DNA from: Tubulanus polymorphus
Taxonomy: Eukaryota; Nemertea; Palaeonemertea; Tubulaniformes; Tubulanidae
DNA length: 64,000 bases
Assembly: GCF_964204645.1 (NCBI RefSeq)
Contig: NC_134026.1
Span: forward strand, 15,454,650-15,518,649
Direction of reading: 5' to 3'
A program made the translations under genes and the position numbers. The notes beneath the pieces were generated by a model. That model saw only the letters and a program-made list of their open reading frames with translations, made no database searches and was not told the DNA's origin. Shown here piece by piece: positions 1 to 10,015 of the stretch. How positions within the stretch are numbered: the first letter of the stretch is position 1; each line of letters starts with the position of its first letter.

Positions 1-235
1 TGTACCACAGAAACTACCTTTTTGCCGCTTTCTGCCGAACTGGAGAGGGTATCCGTCAGCTTTTTTGCAGTGAGCCTACTCCTGGCATGTCGTACAGCGT
101 CCGAAATTGAGGGCGGGTCTTATATCATCATCGACTCCCTGGCAGTATCCGGTAGGTTTACCCCTGCCAGGAACTGGTCTTTAGCCAGTTCATCAAAAAG
201 ATTGGGTTTTATTCTCGCAATCGGATGATAAATTC
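1..235 (-). pseudogene. Ty3/Gypsy gag capsid fragment, reverse strand
   Basis: Reading the reverse strand from about 220 towards 1 gives a peptide containing DELAKDQFLAGV, then an in-frame stop, then SISDAVRHARSRLTAKKL. This matches in layout the capsid end of the gag at 60885 on the plus strand (DELARDQFLAGV ... LSEAVSLARGHETARRL), so the family assignment comes from a comparison inside the window. It is the C-terminal part of a retrotransposon capsid protein. One TAA interrupts it and the window edge truncates it, so it is a dead scrap. The two gag pieces are clearly diverged and belong to different elements. Confidence 0.65.
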
Positions 236-239
236 GTAA

Positions 240-1106
240 ATAGTGGTGTGCCCGAGGCTCTATTCTATGTCCTCTTCTTTTTTATTAGTGTATATAATTG
301 ACCTTCCGGATAATCTTTTATGTAAGACCTTCTTGTATGCAGATGACACATCCATCTACATTCCTGTCAACCCAAAAAACCCAGATAGTTCAAGCTCCTA
401 CATCCAACAGGATCTTAATAGAATAGCTGAATGGTTGGCTTTGTGGGGACTTGAATTTAAACCTTTCGAAATGTGGTAATATTTTGTATATCCCGTTTAA
501 GTGAAATGATAACGATATACCTCAGGTCCAAAGCCACAAACATTTGGGTTTTGTTTTTGATATTAATTTAAAATATTCAGCCCTCGTTCTTCATCTGGAG
601 CAAAAATACAAAAACTTATCATTCCATTGAAAGCCCTTTCTAATACAGTCAAGTCATCTTATCTAAATACCATTTATAGATCGTTCATAAGCCCTCACTG
701 TGATTATTGTGATATTATCTATAATAGCGCTCCAAAATCTTCTCTTGCTCATTTAGGTAAACTACACTACAACGCAGCGCTTGCAGTCTCAGGCTGTATT
801 CACAGGTCAAATAAGCACAAAGTCTTGGGAATCCTAAAATGGAAGACTTTAGAGAATCGACGATCTGAACGTATGGGAACATACCTGTACAGAATTTCAA
901 AATACTTATGTCCAATTTATGTCTCTTCATTATTTGCGATTTCAAATCCATTCTAGTCCATCCCCTGCGTCAACAAAGACCCTTCTTTCTACCAGCTGTC
1001 TTGTCAAATAAATTCATAAAATCTCCGCTTATTAGCCTCATAACCTTATGGAATAATATTAACCCTGAGGTTCGAAACCTCGATACATTATCCCAATTAA
1101 ATTAAA
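240..1106 (+). pseudogene. Non-LTR retrotransposon reverse transcriptase, C-terminal remnant
   Basis: Three plus-strand frames together carry the end of a LINE reverse transcriptase. The first (about 243-479) has a GSILCPLLF-like block and the catalytic motif YADDTSIY followed by a LNRIAEWLALWGL segment. About 500-620 has HKHLGFVFD. About 627-956 has the thumb-like stretch with SHKHK/IYRSFISPHCDYCDIIYNSA-type residues typical of Jockey/CR1-like elements. The frame changes near 480 and 600, and stops interrupt it, so it cannot make a full protein. The upstream endonuclease and fingers domains are absent. Family level (Jockey/CR1-like) is inferred from motif style only. Confidence 0.75.
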
Positions 1107-1184
1107 TCAAATATTGATCCTTACACTTTTGTTGAACTTTTGTTTCTAGTGTTAAGCCGAAAAGAAGAAATTTATCTCAAGGTT

Positions 1185-1486
1185 TAAGGTCCCAACTTGT
1201 AAGACACTATTTCGATAATGTCAACACAAAATGGCAATTTTGCTACACCAAACTCGACAGGAAACACTTTTTCATTAACTATCAAAATCAGGGCCATGCG
1301 ATGGCCCTCGAAGCAATGCATACAGCTACCGATCGCCTGGGTCTACTGAAGAAATACACTAAATTAAATATACTGTCTAAATGTGATCTTTTGCTGTACG
1401 GTGATCCCAACCTGGATTTTGCGACCAACAAGAAATTATGTGAAATAGTCTCAAACTTCATTCTTTTAAACCATAACTTACTATAA
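1185..1486 (+). pseudogene. Non-LTR retrotransposon extreme C-terminus
   Basis: A plus-strand stretch reads ...LKKYTKLNILSKCDLLLYGD... and ends with a basic/hydrophobic helix before TAA at 1484-1486. A 'LLLYGD.. (D/N)xxxNKxLCxxVxxFI' tail is a common C-terminus of animal LINE polyproteins. It lies 80 nt downstream of the reverse-transcriptase remnant on the same strand, so it is probably the same element's end or a related copy. No poly(A) or short-repeat 3' tail was identified after it. Confidence 0.5.
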
Positions 1487-1819
1487 ACCCTAGTACAACA
1501 CAGTTCTCATCATGTGTACCTTTGCCCAAGTGTATTTGAGCCCAAACAGGAAGGAAGCAACCAAACCGACAAAATGTTCAGTCTTTATTTTGTGGTAACA
1601 CGTTGTAAACCATTGATCATAATTTTTTTTGGCCCTTATTATTTACTGTTATATTCACCCTTGCATATAATGCCCCTTAGGCGCTTTGCTTTGAAAATCA
1701 TGTATTTATGCTCGCTTTGTCAGCGGTATGAGGTCCGCATTGAGCCAATTCATGTAAAATCATGGTACGTTTTTAATGTGAGCATTTTTTTCATTGGTTC
1801 TTGGGTTAAACGACGAATA
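1487..1819. other. No gene recognised
   Basis: Only a plus-strand open stretch of low-complexity, hydrophobic composition is present (1514-1855). I see no motif, repeat partner or RNA gene. Confidence 0.4.
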
Positions 1820-2275
1820 ATCGATGCGATTAAAGACATGGCGAACCTCTGTTGATGACATGGTCGACTTTGTTTAAATTCGACGAAAAACTGTTTTGGC
1901 GGGAAAATTCTTAGCTCTTACGTATAAGATTGCAATGACCTCGATTGGGGGCCATCGTCTCTGCGAGTGAATGTAATTGGCTGTTTTTGGGATATACGGG
2001 GAATTCCGGCACTACTAAAATAATCATGGGAAAGCCATTAATGGCGAACATTTCATTGGACTAGGTGCCGTATATATGCGAATTTTAAATGCTCATTGCT
2101 GGTGAGAATATGATTATTTCACATATCGCCATAGGTATTGTTTCATTTTAATACCGGGTGATTGTGTTGATTGAGATTGAAGTGAAGCGAACATTCACTA
2201 CACAAGGCGTCCATGTGCGCGGGAGTGCTGAACATTAAGACTGTTACCCACACAAACACACGCTCATATAGACTT
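1820..2275 (+). repeat. Repeat R1, copy A, left half
   Basis: This stretch matches 15868-16325 at high similarity, including GGCGGGAAAATTC, GATATACGGGGAATTCCGGC and GTGCCGTATAT. In copy A the R1 sequence is split by about 1.74 kb (2276-4015) containing an ORF. In the copy at 15.8 kb the two halves are contiguous. Confidence 0.8.
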
Positions 2276-2403
2276 CTATATGGTGATGCTGGAACGCTGC
2301 TTGGTGCGTGCATGTTTGATATGATAACAGGCTGAATAATCGTCGTAGCAGAAGATGAGCGCTGTGTTTTCTGTTTGACGGAGGTATCGCATTGGTGGCA
2401 TTT

Positions 2404-3297
2404 TCAAATTAATGCGTTTAGATTGTCCGCATGTTGACGGAAGTTCGGATGTGAGTTTAAACACGCGAAGTGCACTGTTGCCTGGTTGTAGGTTTTTTGC
2501 GCCAGTGAAATTAGTTTCTTCATAATGGAGCACGTCGTATTCTCGAAGTTATTGCTCCTATCGTTAATTCCGATTGAAATGATCACGTGATAGGGTTGTA
2601 CGCGGTCCGGCGTAGTTTGCAATAGTAGGTCGCGCAAATGTGTGATTTTTGCGCCCTGATAACACTCGATTTGTATGCTATCTGGGTCGTGACTCTCAGT
2701 GATCCTCCTCAGGTTTGAGTCACCCAAGAATACGATTTCTTTCCTGGTCGGCGGTAATGACCACTCTGTCGCTTTGTGTTTGGAAGTCGGGTGCTCATTC
2801 ACAGGTTGCGGCATCGCGGGTCCGGGTTTGGGAAAGTGCGATGATGCGTCACTGCGGGCGGGAGACGCAATAATATTCGCGTAAATCTCGTTGAGTACGC
2901 CAGTTGATAGCGGTTCACTTGTGTTTGTGAAGTTCAGTTCTTGAACGGTAGACTGTGTAGGTCTAACTAGTTGGGCCTCATCGGCCGGCGGAGAACGATC
3001 TCTGAGTTCGGCAGCTGGAGAACGAGTCTCCGGTGTTCTCACGGATGGTGCAGTGGCTGTGGTTTGAGGCGTTGGTTTCCTCCTCGGCGGACAGCGCGGA
3101 GCGGTCAGCGGACAGACAACCGTGTTATCTGGGTAGGTCCTCGGTGCAGCGGGAGCTGGTCTGTTCCTGGGCAGTAGAACTGCGGCGGCTGGTTGCGGAG
3201 GCAGAAACGTCGGTGTCCGTTTTGGTACAGGTGGTGCGCGGACCGGCGGAGGTACGGCGTTGAGAGGAGCGCGTGCTTCGTTTTCACCCCCGAGCAA
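2404..3297 (-). CDS. Proline-rich protein with SGNH/GDSL-type hydrolase domain (retroelement ORF1-like)
   Basis: The 297-aa reverse-strand frame has an N-terminal low-complexity region of about 120 residues rich in P, A, R and T. A hydrolase core follows, with block I reading IVFLGDSNLRRI (about residue 190) and block III reading VIISIGINDR (about residue 240). GDS and GxND are the signature of SGNH hydrolases, in which the serine of GDS is the nucleophile. The usual C-terminal DxxH block is not evident before the stop, so the domain may be truncated. A second frame (2276-2533) overlaps the end, suggesting a frameshift. Esterase domains of this kind occur in ORF1 of CR1-like LINEs, and the gene lies inside repeat R1, so an element-encoded role is likely. 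Upstream, 3862-4016 is open but in a different frame. Confidence 0.6.
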   Translation of the reverse strand: MLGGENEARAPLNAVPPPVRAPPVPKRTPTFLPPQPAAAVLLPRNRPAPAAPRTYPDNTVVCPLTAPRCPPRRKPTPQTTATAPSVRTPETRSPAAELRDRSPPADEAQLVRPTQSTVQELNFTNTSEPLSTGVLNEIYANIIASPARSDASSHFPKPGPAMPQPVNEHPTSKHKATEWSLPPTRKEIVFLGDSNLRRITESHDPDSIQIECYQGAKITHLRDLLLQTTPDRVQPYHVIISIGINDRSNNFENTTCSIMKKLISLAQKTYNQATVHFACLNSHPNFRQHADNLNALI

Positions 3298-3361
3298 ATT
3301 TGACGGAACTGTAGCGATTAGGCCGGCGAGCGGTGGGAGCCGGGCGGTACGTCGCAGCGAA

Positions 3362-3854
3362 TCATGTCAGTGTTGCCACTTCTCCGGATTTCTCCGGAAT
3401 TCCAGATTTTAAAAAAATCCAATTCCGGATTTTCAGGAGAAGTCAAATAACCACAAAAGAAAACATCGCAAAAAATAAAATCAATTCGGGATTCGACCCT
3501 AAACATCAAAACGTTACGGCTCCGTAGAGGGTTCGAAAAAGCCGTATTGTGCTGCCACGTAGTGGCAACAACCCCGCAGTACACGATTAAACCAAGATGA
3601 TGCGACGATCGAAATCGACTGACGCTTCGTTTGTTTTTTGGCTCTGGTTTATATATGAGGTGTATTTGATGGAACCAATCGCTATTTGAAAAAATGATCT
3701 ATAGGCGGTAATGAAATCAAGGCCTATAACGTGTATTGCACCAGAACGCATCTGCTGGCGTTCTAATTTCAAAAAAATTTTTGGGGGAGGGCCCCCAGAC
3801 CCCCGGCTTATTTTCCGGATTTTTAGCTTTACATAAGTGGCAACTCTGTCATGT
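3362..3854. mobile_element. 481-bp MITE (hAT-like termini) with 6-bp target duplication
   Basis: The element spans 3368-3848. It starts CAGTGTTGCCACTT and ends AAGTGGCAACTCTG, an imperfect terminal inverted repeat. TCATGT flanks it on both sides (3362-3367 and 3849-3854). CAG-N-G termini resemble hAT elements, but hAT normally makes 8-bp duplications, so the superfamily is uncertain. It has no coding capacity and contains a smaller palindrome near 3555 (CTGCCACGTAGTGGCA). Confidence 0.75.
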
Positions 3855-3861
3855 TGCAACG

Positions 3862-4016
3862 CTCATAGATTGTGACAGTTTCTTTTCTTAATCTTTTCCC
3901 AAAGTTTTTTCGGGCCCATTTCAAAGCGATCTCGCTAGCTTTGGGGTTGAACTCGTTTGTGCTGAGCTCCTGCATCGCGTTCGCGAGGTGGTGATCGTGC
4001 AGTATAAGTCGGATGA
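3862..4016 (-). pseudogene. Short coding-like reverse-strand tract upstream of the SGNH ORF
   Basis: About 50 codons remain open on the reverse strand, with a plausible protein composition including NEFNPKASEIALKWARKNFG and RLRKETVTIYER. The MITE at 3368-3848 separates it from the SGNH ORF. Removing the MITE and one target copy in principle does not bring the two into the same frame. I do not recognise the domain. It may be an N-terminal part of the same element protein with a frameshift, or a separate small exon. Confidence 0.35.
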
Positions 4017-4430
4017 ATTTGTAATAAATTGTAATTTATTGTGACCTGGAAATACTAAGCAGCAAACTTTAGGTATAGGTCGAGGTCTGAATATTGTAGT
4101 GGTAAATTCCAGGATTTAAAACGATCTAATACTACGCCCTGGTGTTTTCGCTTCCGCGGCCATACATTGGAAGAGGTTTCAGCCACTGGAAGAGGTTTCA
4201 GCCACCCTGTGATATGTGACATCATATGAATTTTATTTGAATATTTTTTCATATTGTGAAAAATATTTATTTGAAAATATAGAATAGTTTCCCTGCCGCC
4301 CCTACCTGTACTCTACAAAATTTTGGACTTAGACCATAAACGAATGTTTATCTTTGGTCTTATTTGACTACAAAATAATTCTTTAAGAAAGATAAAATAC
4401 AATATAAACTTCTAGAACCAGTTGGTTTGT
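4016..4430 (+). repeat. Repeat R1, copy A, right half
   Basis: This matches 16325-16540 and 17105-17300, sharing GTGACCTG, AAGCAGCAAAC, GGTCGAGGTCTGAATATT and ATAGTTTCCCTGC. Confidence 0.75.
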
Positions 4431-4544
4431 GTTTCATCACACCAGATTCGTATCAATTACGAATTATCTGTAATCCACGAATTATCTGTTATCCGTATAT
4501 CACTTAATCCATACTAAAAAGCTCAGTCCCTAGTGATACGGATT

Positions 4545-4750
4545 AACCGAGGTTGACTGTATTTAAGGATTTAAAAGTGTATTTCAAGATTGATTTTTGT
4601 GTGATTTGGTTTTTGGGAGGAATTTTTTATTTGCACTACAGAAAATATCATTGACAATTATCCAAATTGTGGGAATTAAAGCTTTTTCTCAATTCGGATG
4701 GAAGGGCTTGATACGCTAACGCTAATTAGTTGTGTGCTCAAACTGCAAAT
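4545..4750 (+). repeat. Dispersed repeat R2, copy 1
   Basis: This is similar to 20640-20845, sharing GTATTTCAAGATTGATTT-like, TTTTTGGGAGGAA, CACTACAGAAAATATCATTG and a TTAGYYRTGTGCTCAAACT block. The plus-strand frame of the second copy is open for 111 codons, but the first copy is not, so no protein is supported. Confidence 0.6.
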
Positions 4751-6475
4751 TCGGTCAAATGTCATTTTTCAAATAAATCAATCCAAATGAATTTTACTTT
4801 AATAAACTTCTAAATTATGAATAAAGTATTATATAACATACAACAAATAAACCTAATAAGAAAGGTACCTTATGTCTATTCATTTTCGATTTTCCACGTT
4901 CTTTTTGGGATATTTCGCTTGATTTACGGTGTGCATACCTCTAATAGGTCTTAATCAAATCAGTAGGCTTGTGCAGTGCAGATAAACCATGTTTTTTATA
5001 TCCATTTTGTATGGAGTTGAAGGATTGATGAATATTCTCGGAATTTGAGCTTTAAATCAGCGATCATAGCTGAATTAAAGCTATCAACGTTCATAGTCCG
5101 ACGAGAAATCAACCTCATAAAACAACCAATATCCAACTAGATTTCAACCAAATTGTAACCTGATAGTCCAACTTCGTATCAACATGGAATAACAACGTCT
5201 GCGCCTAGACCTCCATCTGACCTGTTTGCAGATCATATTCAATCTGATAATGACTCAATACCAACCGAAATCCGAAATGTACCTGACACCAATAAAACCA
5301 GAAATAAGCACATATACTTGAAATACATATAGAAATAACATTTATTAAAAATGGTTTGCATATAACAAATTTAGCTCCAAAAATAAAATTAAAACTAACA
5401 AAGCAATTAAAAAGCACAACCTACCAGTAACTACAAATTGTAGTCATCTACTTATCGATTTAATTAATCAAGAATTAGACATAGTCAGTTTCTTCTAAGA
5501 TCCGTTATGGTGTTAGTTTCCTCTTGACAGCCAACTCAATCCTTCCTCACAGCAGCATATTTTAACTGATTCCATGATGTCTGATTCAGTTCACGATTTT
5601 CCAGCAGCATCTGTAACCATAAATGAAAATATTGTTGAAATGAATGAGTAAGAAATATTTTCATAACTTAGCCTACATAGTTTGAATTTAACTCGTCAGT
5701 AATCAATTTTTCAATGTAGGTTTTATACACTGAATCAAAGCTATTGCTCCCTTCAACCAGTCCTGCGAGTGTTTGTATCCGCAATAAACTCCATCGCTCT
5801 ATGATCATAGTGTGACCAATATCAGACCAATATCAGGTACTTGGTAATATTCTCCCAAGTATGGAACATTCTTGAAAAAATTACTTACCAATGTTGACTT
5901 CACAGGGACAGGTCTCCTCAAAAGGAAATGTTCCTTTATTTCCTTTTTATGGAGATCACATCAGTGAATTTGACATCACCTGAAACAAAAGCAGGCCTTT
6001 ACTGGAATAATTAAAAAACAAAGACAATGCATAAACAGTCTTAATTGTTTCTTCATTTACGTACTCATTACCCTCAAATAAATGTGGTAACCCATTAAGT
6101 TGATAAAGTTTCATCTGTCTCTACATCTGTGGACTGACGGCGTGGTATATGTTGTTATTGTACGTACGACGTCGGCCGATGACGTACGTCCGCTCGGCTG
6201 TGTAACAAAAATATATGGTGAAACTGTAAGGGTTAGCAGGTCTGGGTGTTGTAAGGCCTTTTTCTTTTGATAGCTAATGAACTACAATGCTTTATTAGAT
6301 TCAGCCCAGCTGAATCTATTAGTATAAAATGGAGTGCCGAATTCGTGTTGACCGCTATCCCCTCCGAGTGTGAAATGATTCACGGGCTAAAGTCTGCATT
6401 TAGTTGGCTGTTATAATGGCAGCTAAGTGGCAACTGCTTTTGAAGGCTATTAATCAAACCTAAATGGGGTAAATT
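4751..6475. other. Intergenic DNA with one dispersed repeat
   Basis: No gene is recognisable. A dispersed segment at about 5085-5195 (AACAACCAATATCCAACTAG ... CAACATGGAATAACAAC) recurs at about 13165-13280. The rest is A+T-rich sequence without visible structure. Confidence 0.4.
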
Positions 6476-6790
6476 GGCAAAAAAAATTTGTCGGGACAAA
6501 AATTCTTTCACCTCAACAATAACATAGCTTTTTATTCTAACAAATTTTTTTGTCAGAACGAAGAAAAGTTTTCATTTGAACAAAAAGCATATTGTTCGAA
6601 CAGAATTGTTTTCATTCGAACAAGATTTTCTTGTCGGAACTAAGTTTTTCCTTCGAACAGATTTAGCGTTTTTCGTTCCGAAGAGCAAAATTTTGGTGGA
6701 ACTAAGTAGTCTTTTCGTTATGATGAGTAATCTTTATTCGAACAAAATAATCTCATTTGAACACAAAGGTATAATCTGAACCTGGGTTTT
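6476..6790 (+). repeat. TTCGAAC-rich dispersed repeat (copy 1)
   Basis: Irregular tandem variants of TTCGTTCGAAC and TTTTCTTGTCGGAAC, separated by short A/T spacers, are present here and again at 9100-9610 and 29262-29775. The latter two copies are close to each other. All three lead directly into the same antisense LINE fragment (repeat C). Confidence 0.7.
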
Positions 6791-6859
6791 CTTTGTATCC
6801 AATATCTGTGTCATGCCTTTTGGGTTGAAGCCCATCTTCCATTTTTCTGACCATGAACG

Positions 6860-7260
6860 GTACACAGCTTGTTAAGGTCGTTTTGGAAATATACTCTGTC
6901 CGGTACATTTTGAATTACTCTGTATATCATCTATCAGGAGAGTGAAGAGAAGCCGACTTATGATACTACCTTTCGGACTCCACTAGTTAGACCGATTTAT
7001 TCCAAGATGAGACAGTTTCGTTGATTTCGGCCACCTGTTTTCATGCAGAGAAATCTGCTGAGCCATTTAAGCGACCCATCATTGAAACCGTTTCCGAATA
7101 GCGTGTTTAGTAATCGCTGATGTTGGACCTTATGAAATGCTTTTTTGAAATTCATTAAGACTAATTGAGCCCTAACAGTCGATTTTCCAGTCAAATAACC
7201 ATCTGGTCTAGTCATCCATGGTTTCAAAGTAGGCTCATTGACTGTTTATCGAGTTTTGTT
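6860..7260 (-). pseudogene. Repeat C: antisense LINE reverse-transcriptase fragment (copy 1)
   Basis: The reverse strand (6997-7227) reads LVLMNFKKAFHKVQHQRLLN followed by SLKWLSRFL. This is the 'DFxKAFDxVxHxxLLxKL ... WixxfL' block of LINE reverse transcriptases, where the first catalytic aspartate would normally lie. Here it reads NFKKAF, so the catalytic residue is not conserved in this copy. The same fragment recurs at 9610-10015, 29775-30075, 34795-35115 and 39520-39850, always after the TTCGAAC repeat or its tail. It is therefore a module of a dispersed composite repeat. Confidence 0.7.
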
Positions 7261-7375
7261 GCGTTAATTAACGGACTCGTTGGATTGAACTTCAAAACAA
7301 AATTTACGATATTTAGGAGGATTGTTATTCAATAGGCCTACGATCAATCTGTCCGGATGTTCAATCACAATTATC
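7260..7375 (+). repeat. Dispersed repeat shared with 36165-36270
   Basis: GTTGCGTTWATTAACGGA, TTGAACTTCAAAACAAAATT and TAGGCCTACGA are shared with 36165-36270. Both copies stand downstream of repeat C, so this is probably part of the same composite family. Confidence 0.6.
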
Positions 7376-7559
7376 AATTTTATTGGCAAAAATGAAGATT
7401 TTTTTGTAAATTTCGTCTGGGCAGACAGCTTTATGAGCCAGACTTGTCATTTGAGTTTTTTCATCATAAATGAAACTGGTATTTCATTAATTCCTAATGA
7501 CTTAAACCGGTCGTTGGTCGGCCTTGTGACAGCTTGCGGCGTCATTCACTGCAGCCACC

Positions 7560-7845
7560 AGCGATGATTGTGTCGCAACGACTCATCGACCTACGCTCCC
7601 TTGCGACGGGTTGCGACTGTCAGCAACGCCAGTCATAAGGAGTCGCACGTGTTCTACTTTCTGCGACGCGATGCGACTGTTACAACCGACCTATGCGCTC
7701 TTGCGACTGGCAGAAACTCTTCGCTCACAGTCGCTGACAATCGTATCGCAACCGTCTTGCGATGCAACGCGAGGATCGCATCGCGTCACAAGGCCAACCT
7801 ACATCCGGCTATAAGTTACTGCCGAGCCCCAGAAATATCTTTTTT
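7560..7845 (+). repeat. GC-richer dispersed repeat (copy 1)
   Basis: GTTCTACTTTCTGCGACGC, CTTGCGACTGGCAGAAACT and GCGATGCAACGCGAGGATCG recur at 29043-29262 in the same order. The composition is CG-rich compared with the surroundings. No A/B-box or tail was established, so a SINE call would be speculative. Confidence 0.6.
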
Positions 7846-9099
7846 AGCCCTCTTGGGACTTAAGTCCCAGCGGGCTATTGCGTCCGTCCGTCCGTCCGTC
7901 CATCCGTCCGTAGACGGAATCCAGTTATTTTGGGAAGTTTTGAAGACGCTTCAAGGTAATGTCTTGATATTTGGGTTACACATGTATCTACCCTAGACAC
8001 ATCTTCAGCCCAAAAACTGGCCCTGTCAGATTCAAGATGGCCGACTGGCAGCCATTGTTGTTCGCCAAAATCAGCACTTTTTACACATTTTTGAACTTTT
8101 TGAGGGAAATTTTGAAGACGCTTTGATCAATTACCTTGATCTTTTGGATATTTGTGAATTCCCTCAGGGCCCATCAGCATAACAAAAATTGGGTCGATCG
8201 GACCCAAGATGGCCGTCCTATGACCTTTTTAGTGCCCAAAAATGTTAATTTTGGCCCAAATTCTGAGTCCTGTAGCTTCCTACTGGTTTATCATTTCTCA
8301 TTGCAATTTGTGATGGGTATTCTTTGGAAAGGGATGTTTTATACCTGAGCCAGGTATTTTTCATCAGCCAATTATGACGCAATTGGCGGCCATCTTGGTG
8401 TCAGCAGTACTCATTTGTAAGTGGGAAAAAGTTTTTCCACATTATATTGATACCTAAGCGTATTTTGTTACCACAATCATATAGAACGTTGTAGCTCATA
8501 ACGTGTTCTATGATTGTGGTGAGTTTCAAGGTCATTGGTTTTTGTATATGGCCACCAGGGGGCGTTGAATAATGCAATATCTTAGTATTTCTATATTATA
8601 TTCGTATCAATGCATATTTTGTAACCACAATCAATTGCAAAGTTGTAGCTCATGACATCATCTATGATTGTGGCAAGTTTTAAGGCCATTAGTTATTCTA
8701 TATGGTCACCAGGGGGCGTTGAATAGTAGAATAACTTAGTATTTCCTTATTATATTGGTACCTAGGCATATTTTGTTACCATGATCGATAACAAAGTTAT
8801 AGTTCGTGACATGTTCTATGATTGTGGTGAGTTTCGAGGTCATTGGGTTTTGAATATGGTCACCAGGGGGCGTTGAATAGTAGAATAACTTAGTATTTCC
8901 ATATTAAAGTGGTAACGAGGCATATTTTGTTATCACAATCAATTACAAAATCGTAGCTGCTGACATGTTCTATGATTGTGGTGAGTTTCGAGGTCATTGG
9001 ATTCTGTATATGGTCACCAGGGGGCGTTGAATATTGAAATTGTTAGATTGTTGAGCATTTGGAACCACTTCCCAAGTGGGCATGGTGTCCCTGGACCCC
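7846..9099 (+). mobile_element. Repeat B, full-length copy (hairpin start, CCGT tract, tandem core)
   Basis: The copy starts with CTTGGGACTTAAGTCCCAG, a perfect palindrome inside a longer hairpin, followed by a (CCGT)n tract at 7876-7912. It continues through a unique middle and then four tandem monomers of about 153-155 bp, each containing CACCAGGGGGCGTTGAAT (near 8551, 8706, 8860 and 9012). It ends in CCCAAGTGGGC and GTGTCCCTGGACCCC. The terminal CCCAAGTGGGC is the inverse of the GCCCACTTGGG seen at the start of the fragment copy at 14459. No ORF is credible. Other copies lie at 14459, 32010, 33407 and 37808. The architecture resembles DINE/HINE-type non-autonomous Helentrons (inference). 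Confidence 0.7.
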
Positions 9100-9610
9100 A
9101 AGTTTTCGTTCAAAAGACCTTTCGCTTGAAAATTATTTCGTCGGAACAAAATTTATTTCATTCGAACCAATAATATTCTGTTCGATTGAACCAATTTGAA
9201 AAAATCGTTAGAACAAAGTTGAACAAACTTTTTTTGTCCAAACGAAAGGTTTTTCCTTCGAACAATCGTTCGATCGAACAGAATCATTTTAATTTGAACA
9301 GAATTTTCTTGTCAGAACATTAAGTTTTTCGTTCCAACAAGTATATTGGAAAAATGTTTTTCTCCGAACCAAAAGTATTAAGTATTTCGTTCAAGCGAAC
9401 AGAATTGTTTTCATTCAAACATTCGTTCGAAAAAATTGTTTTCGCTCAACCAAATTTTTTTGCCGGGACAAAAAGTTTTTCATTTCAATAATAATATAGC
9501 TTTTTATTCAAACACATTTTTTGTCAGAATGAAGAAAATTATTGGTTCAAACAAAAAGCGTTCGATCAAACAGAATTGTTTTCATTCGAACAAGATTTTC
9601 TTGTCAGATC
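9100..9610 (+). repeat. TTCGAAC-rich dispersed repeat (copy 2)
   Basis: It begins CGTTCAAAAGACCTTT immediately after repeat B and closely follows the order of blocks seen at 29275-29775. Confidence 0.7.
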
Positions 9611-10015
9611 GTTAAGCGTGTTAAGGTCGTTTTGGAAATTTACTCGGTGTGGTATATTTTGGATTACCGTGTATGTCATTTGTCAGGACATTAAACGGAA
9701 GATGACTAAGGATACTACCTTGCATGACTCCACTAGTCAGACCGACTTATTCCAAGATGAGACAGTTTCGTTCAATTCGGCCATCTGTTTTCATTCTGAG
9801 AAATATGCTGAGCCATTTAAGCGACCCATCATTGATACTGTTTCCGAATAGCTTATTTAGTAATCGCTGATGTTCGACCTTATCAAATCTTTTTTGAAAT
9901 CCATAAAGATTAATTGAGGCCTAACAGTCCATTTTCCAGAGTCAAATAACCATCTGGTCCAGTCATCCATGATTTCAAAGTAGGCCTCATTGACTGTTTG
10001 TCAACTGTCCTTTTA
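9611..10015 (-). pseudogene. Repeat C: antisense LINE fragment (copy 2)
   Basis: It is similar to 6860-7260, including the CGACTTATTCCAAGATGAG and GCTGAGCCATTTAAGCGACC blocks. It is read on the reverse strand, is heavily decayed and has no continuous frame. Confidence 0.6.

Larger units (their letters stand above)
2276..4015 (-). mobile_element. 1.74-kb insert, or autonomous interior, inside repeat R1
   Basis: Comparison with the uninterrupted R1 at 15868-17300 shows this segment is extra in copy A. It carries the proline-rich SGNH-domain ORF, a nested 481-bp MITE and a short open coding-like tract at 3862-4016, all but the MITE on the reverse strand. Either R1 is an element whose short copy lost its gene, or this is a separate insertion. 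I favour the first (inference), because no target duplication is visible at the two junctions. Confidence 0.55.

Noticed and set aside
7560-7845. tRNA-derived SINE or tRNA gene in the GC-rich repeat
   Set aside because: I could not fit a cloverleaf or A/B boxes, and the repeat has no clear 3' tail.
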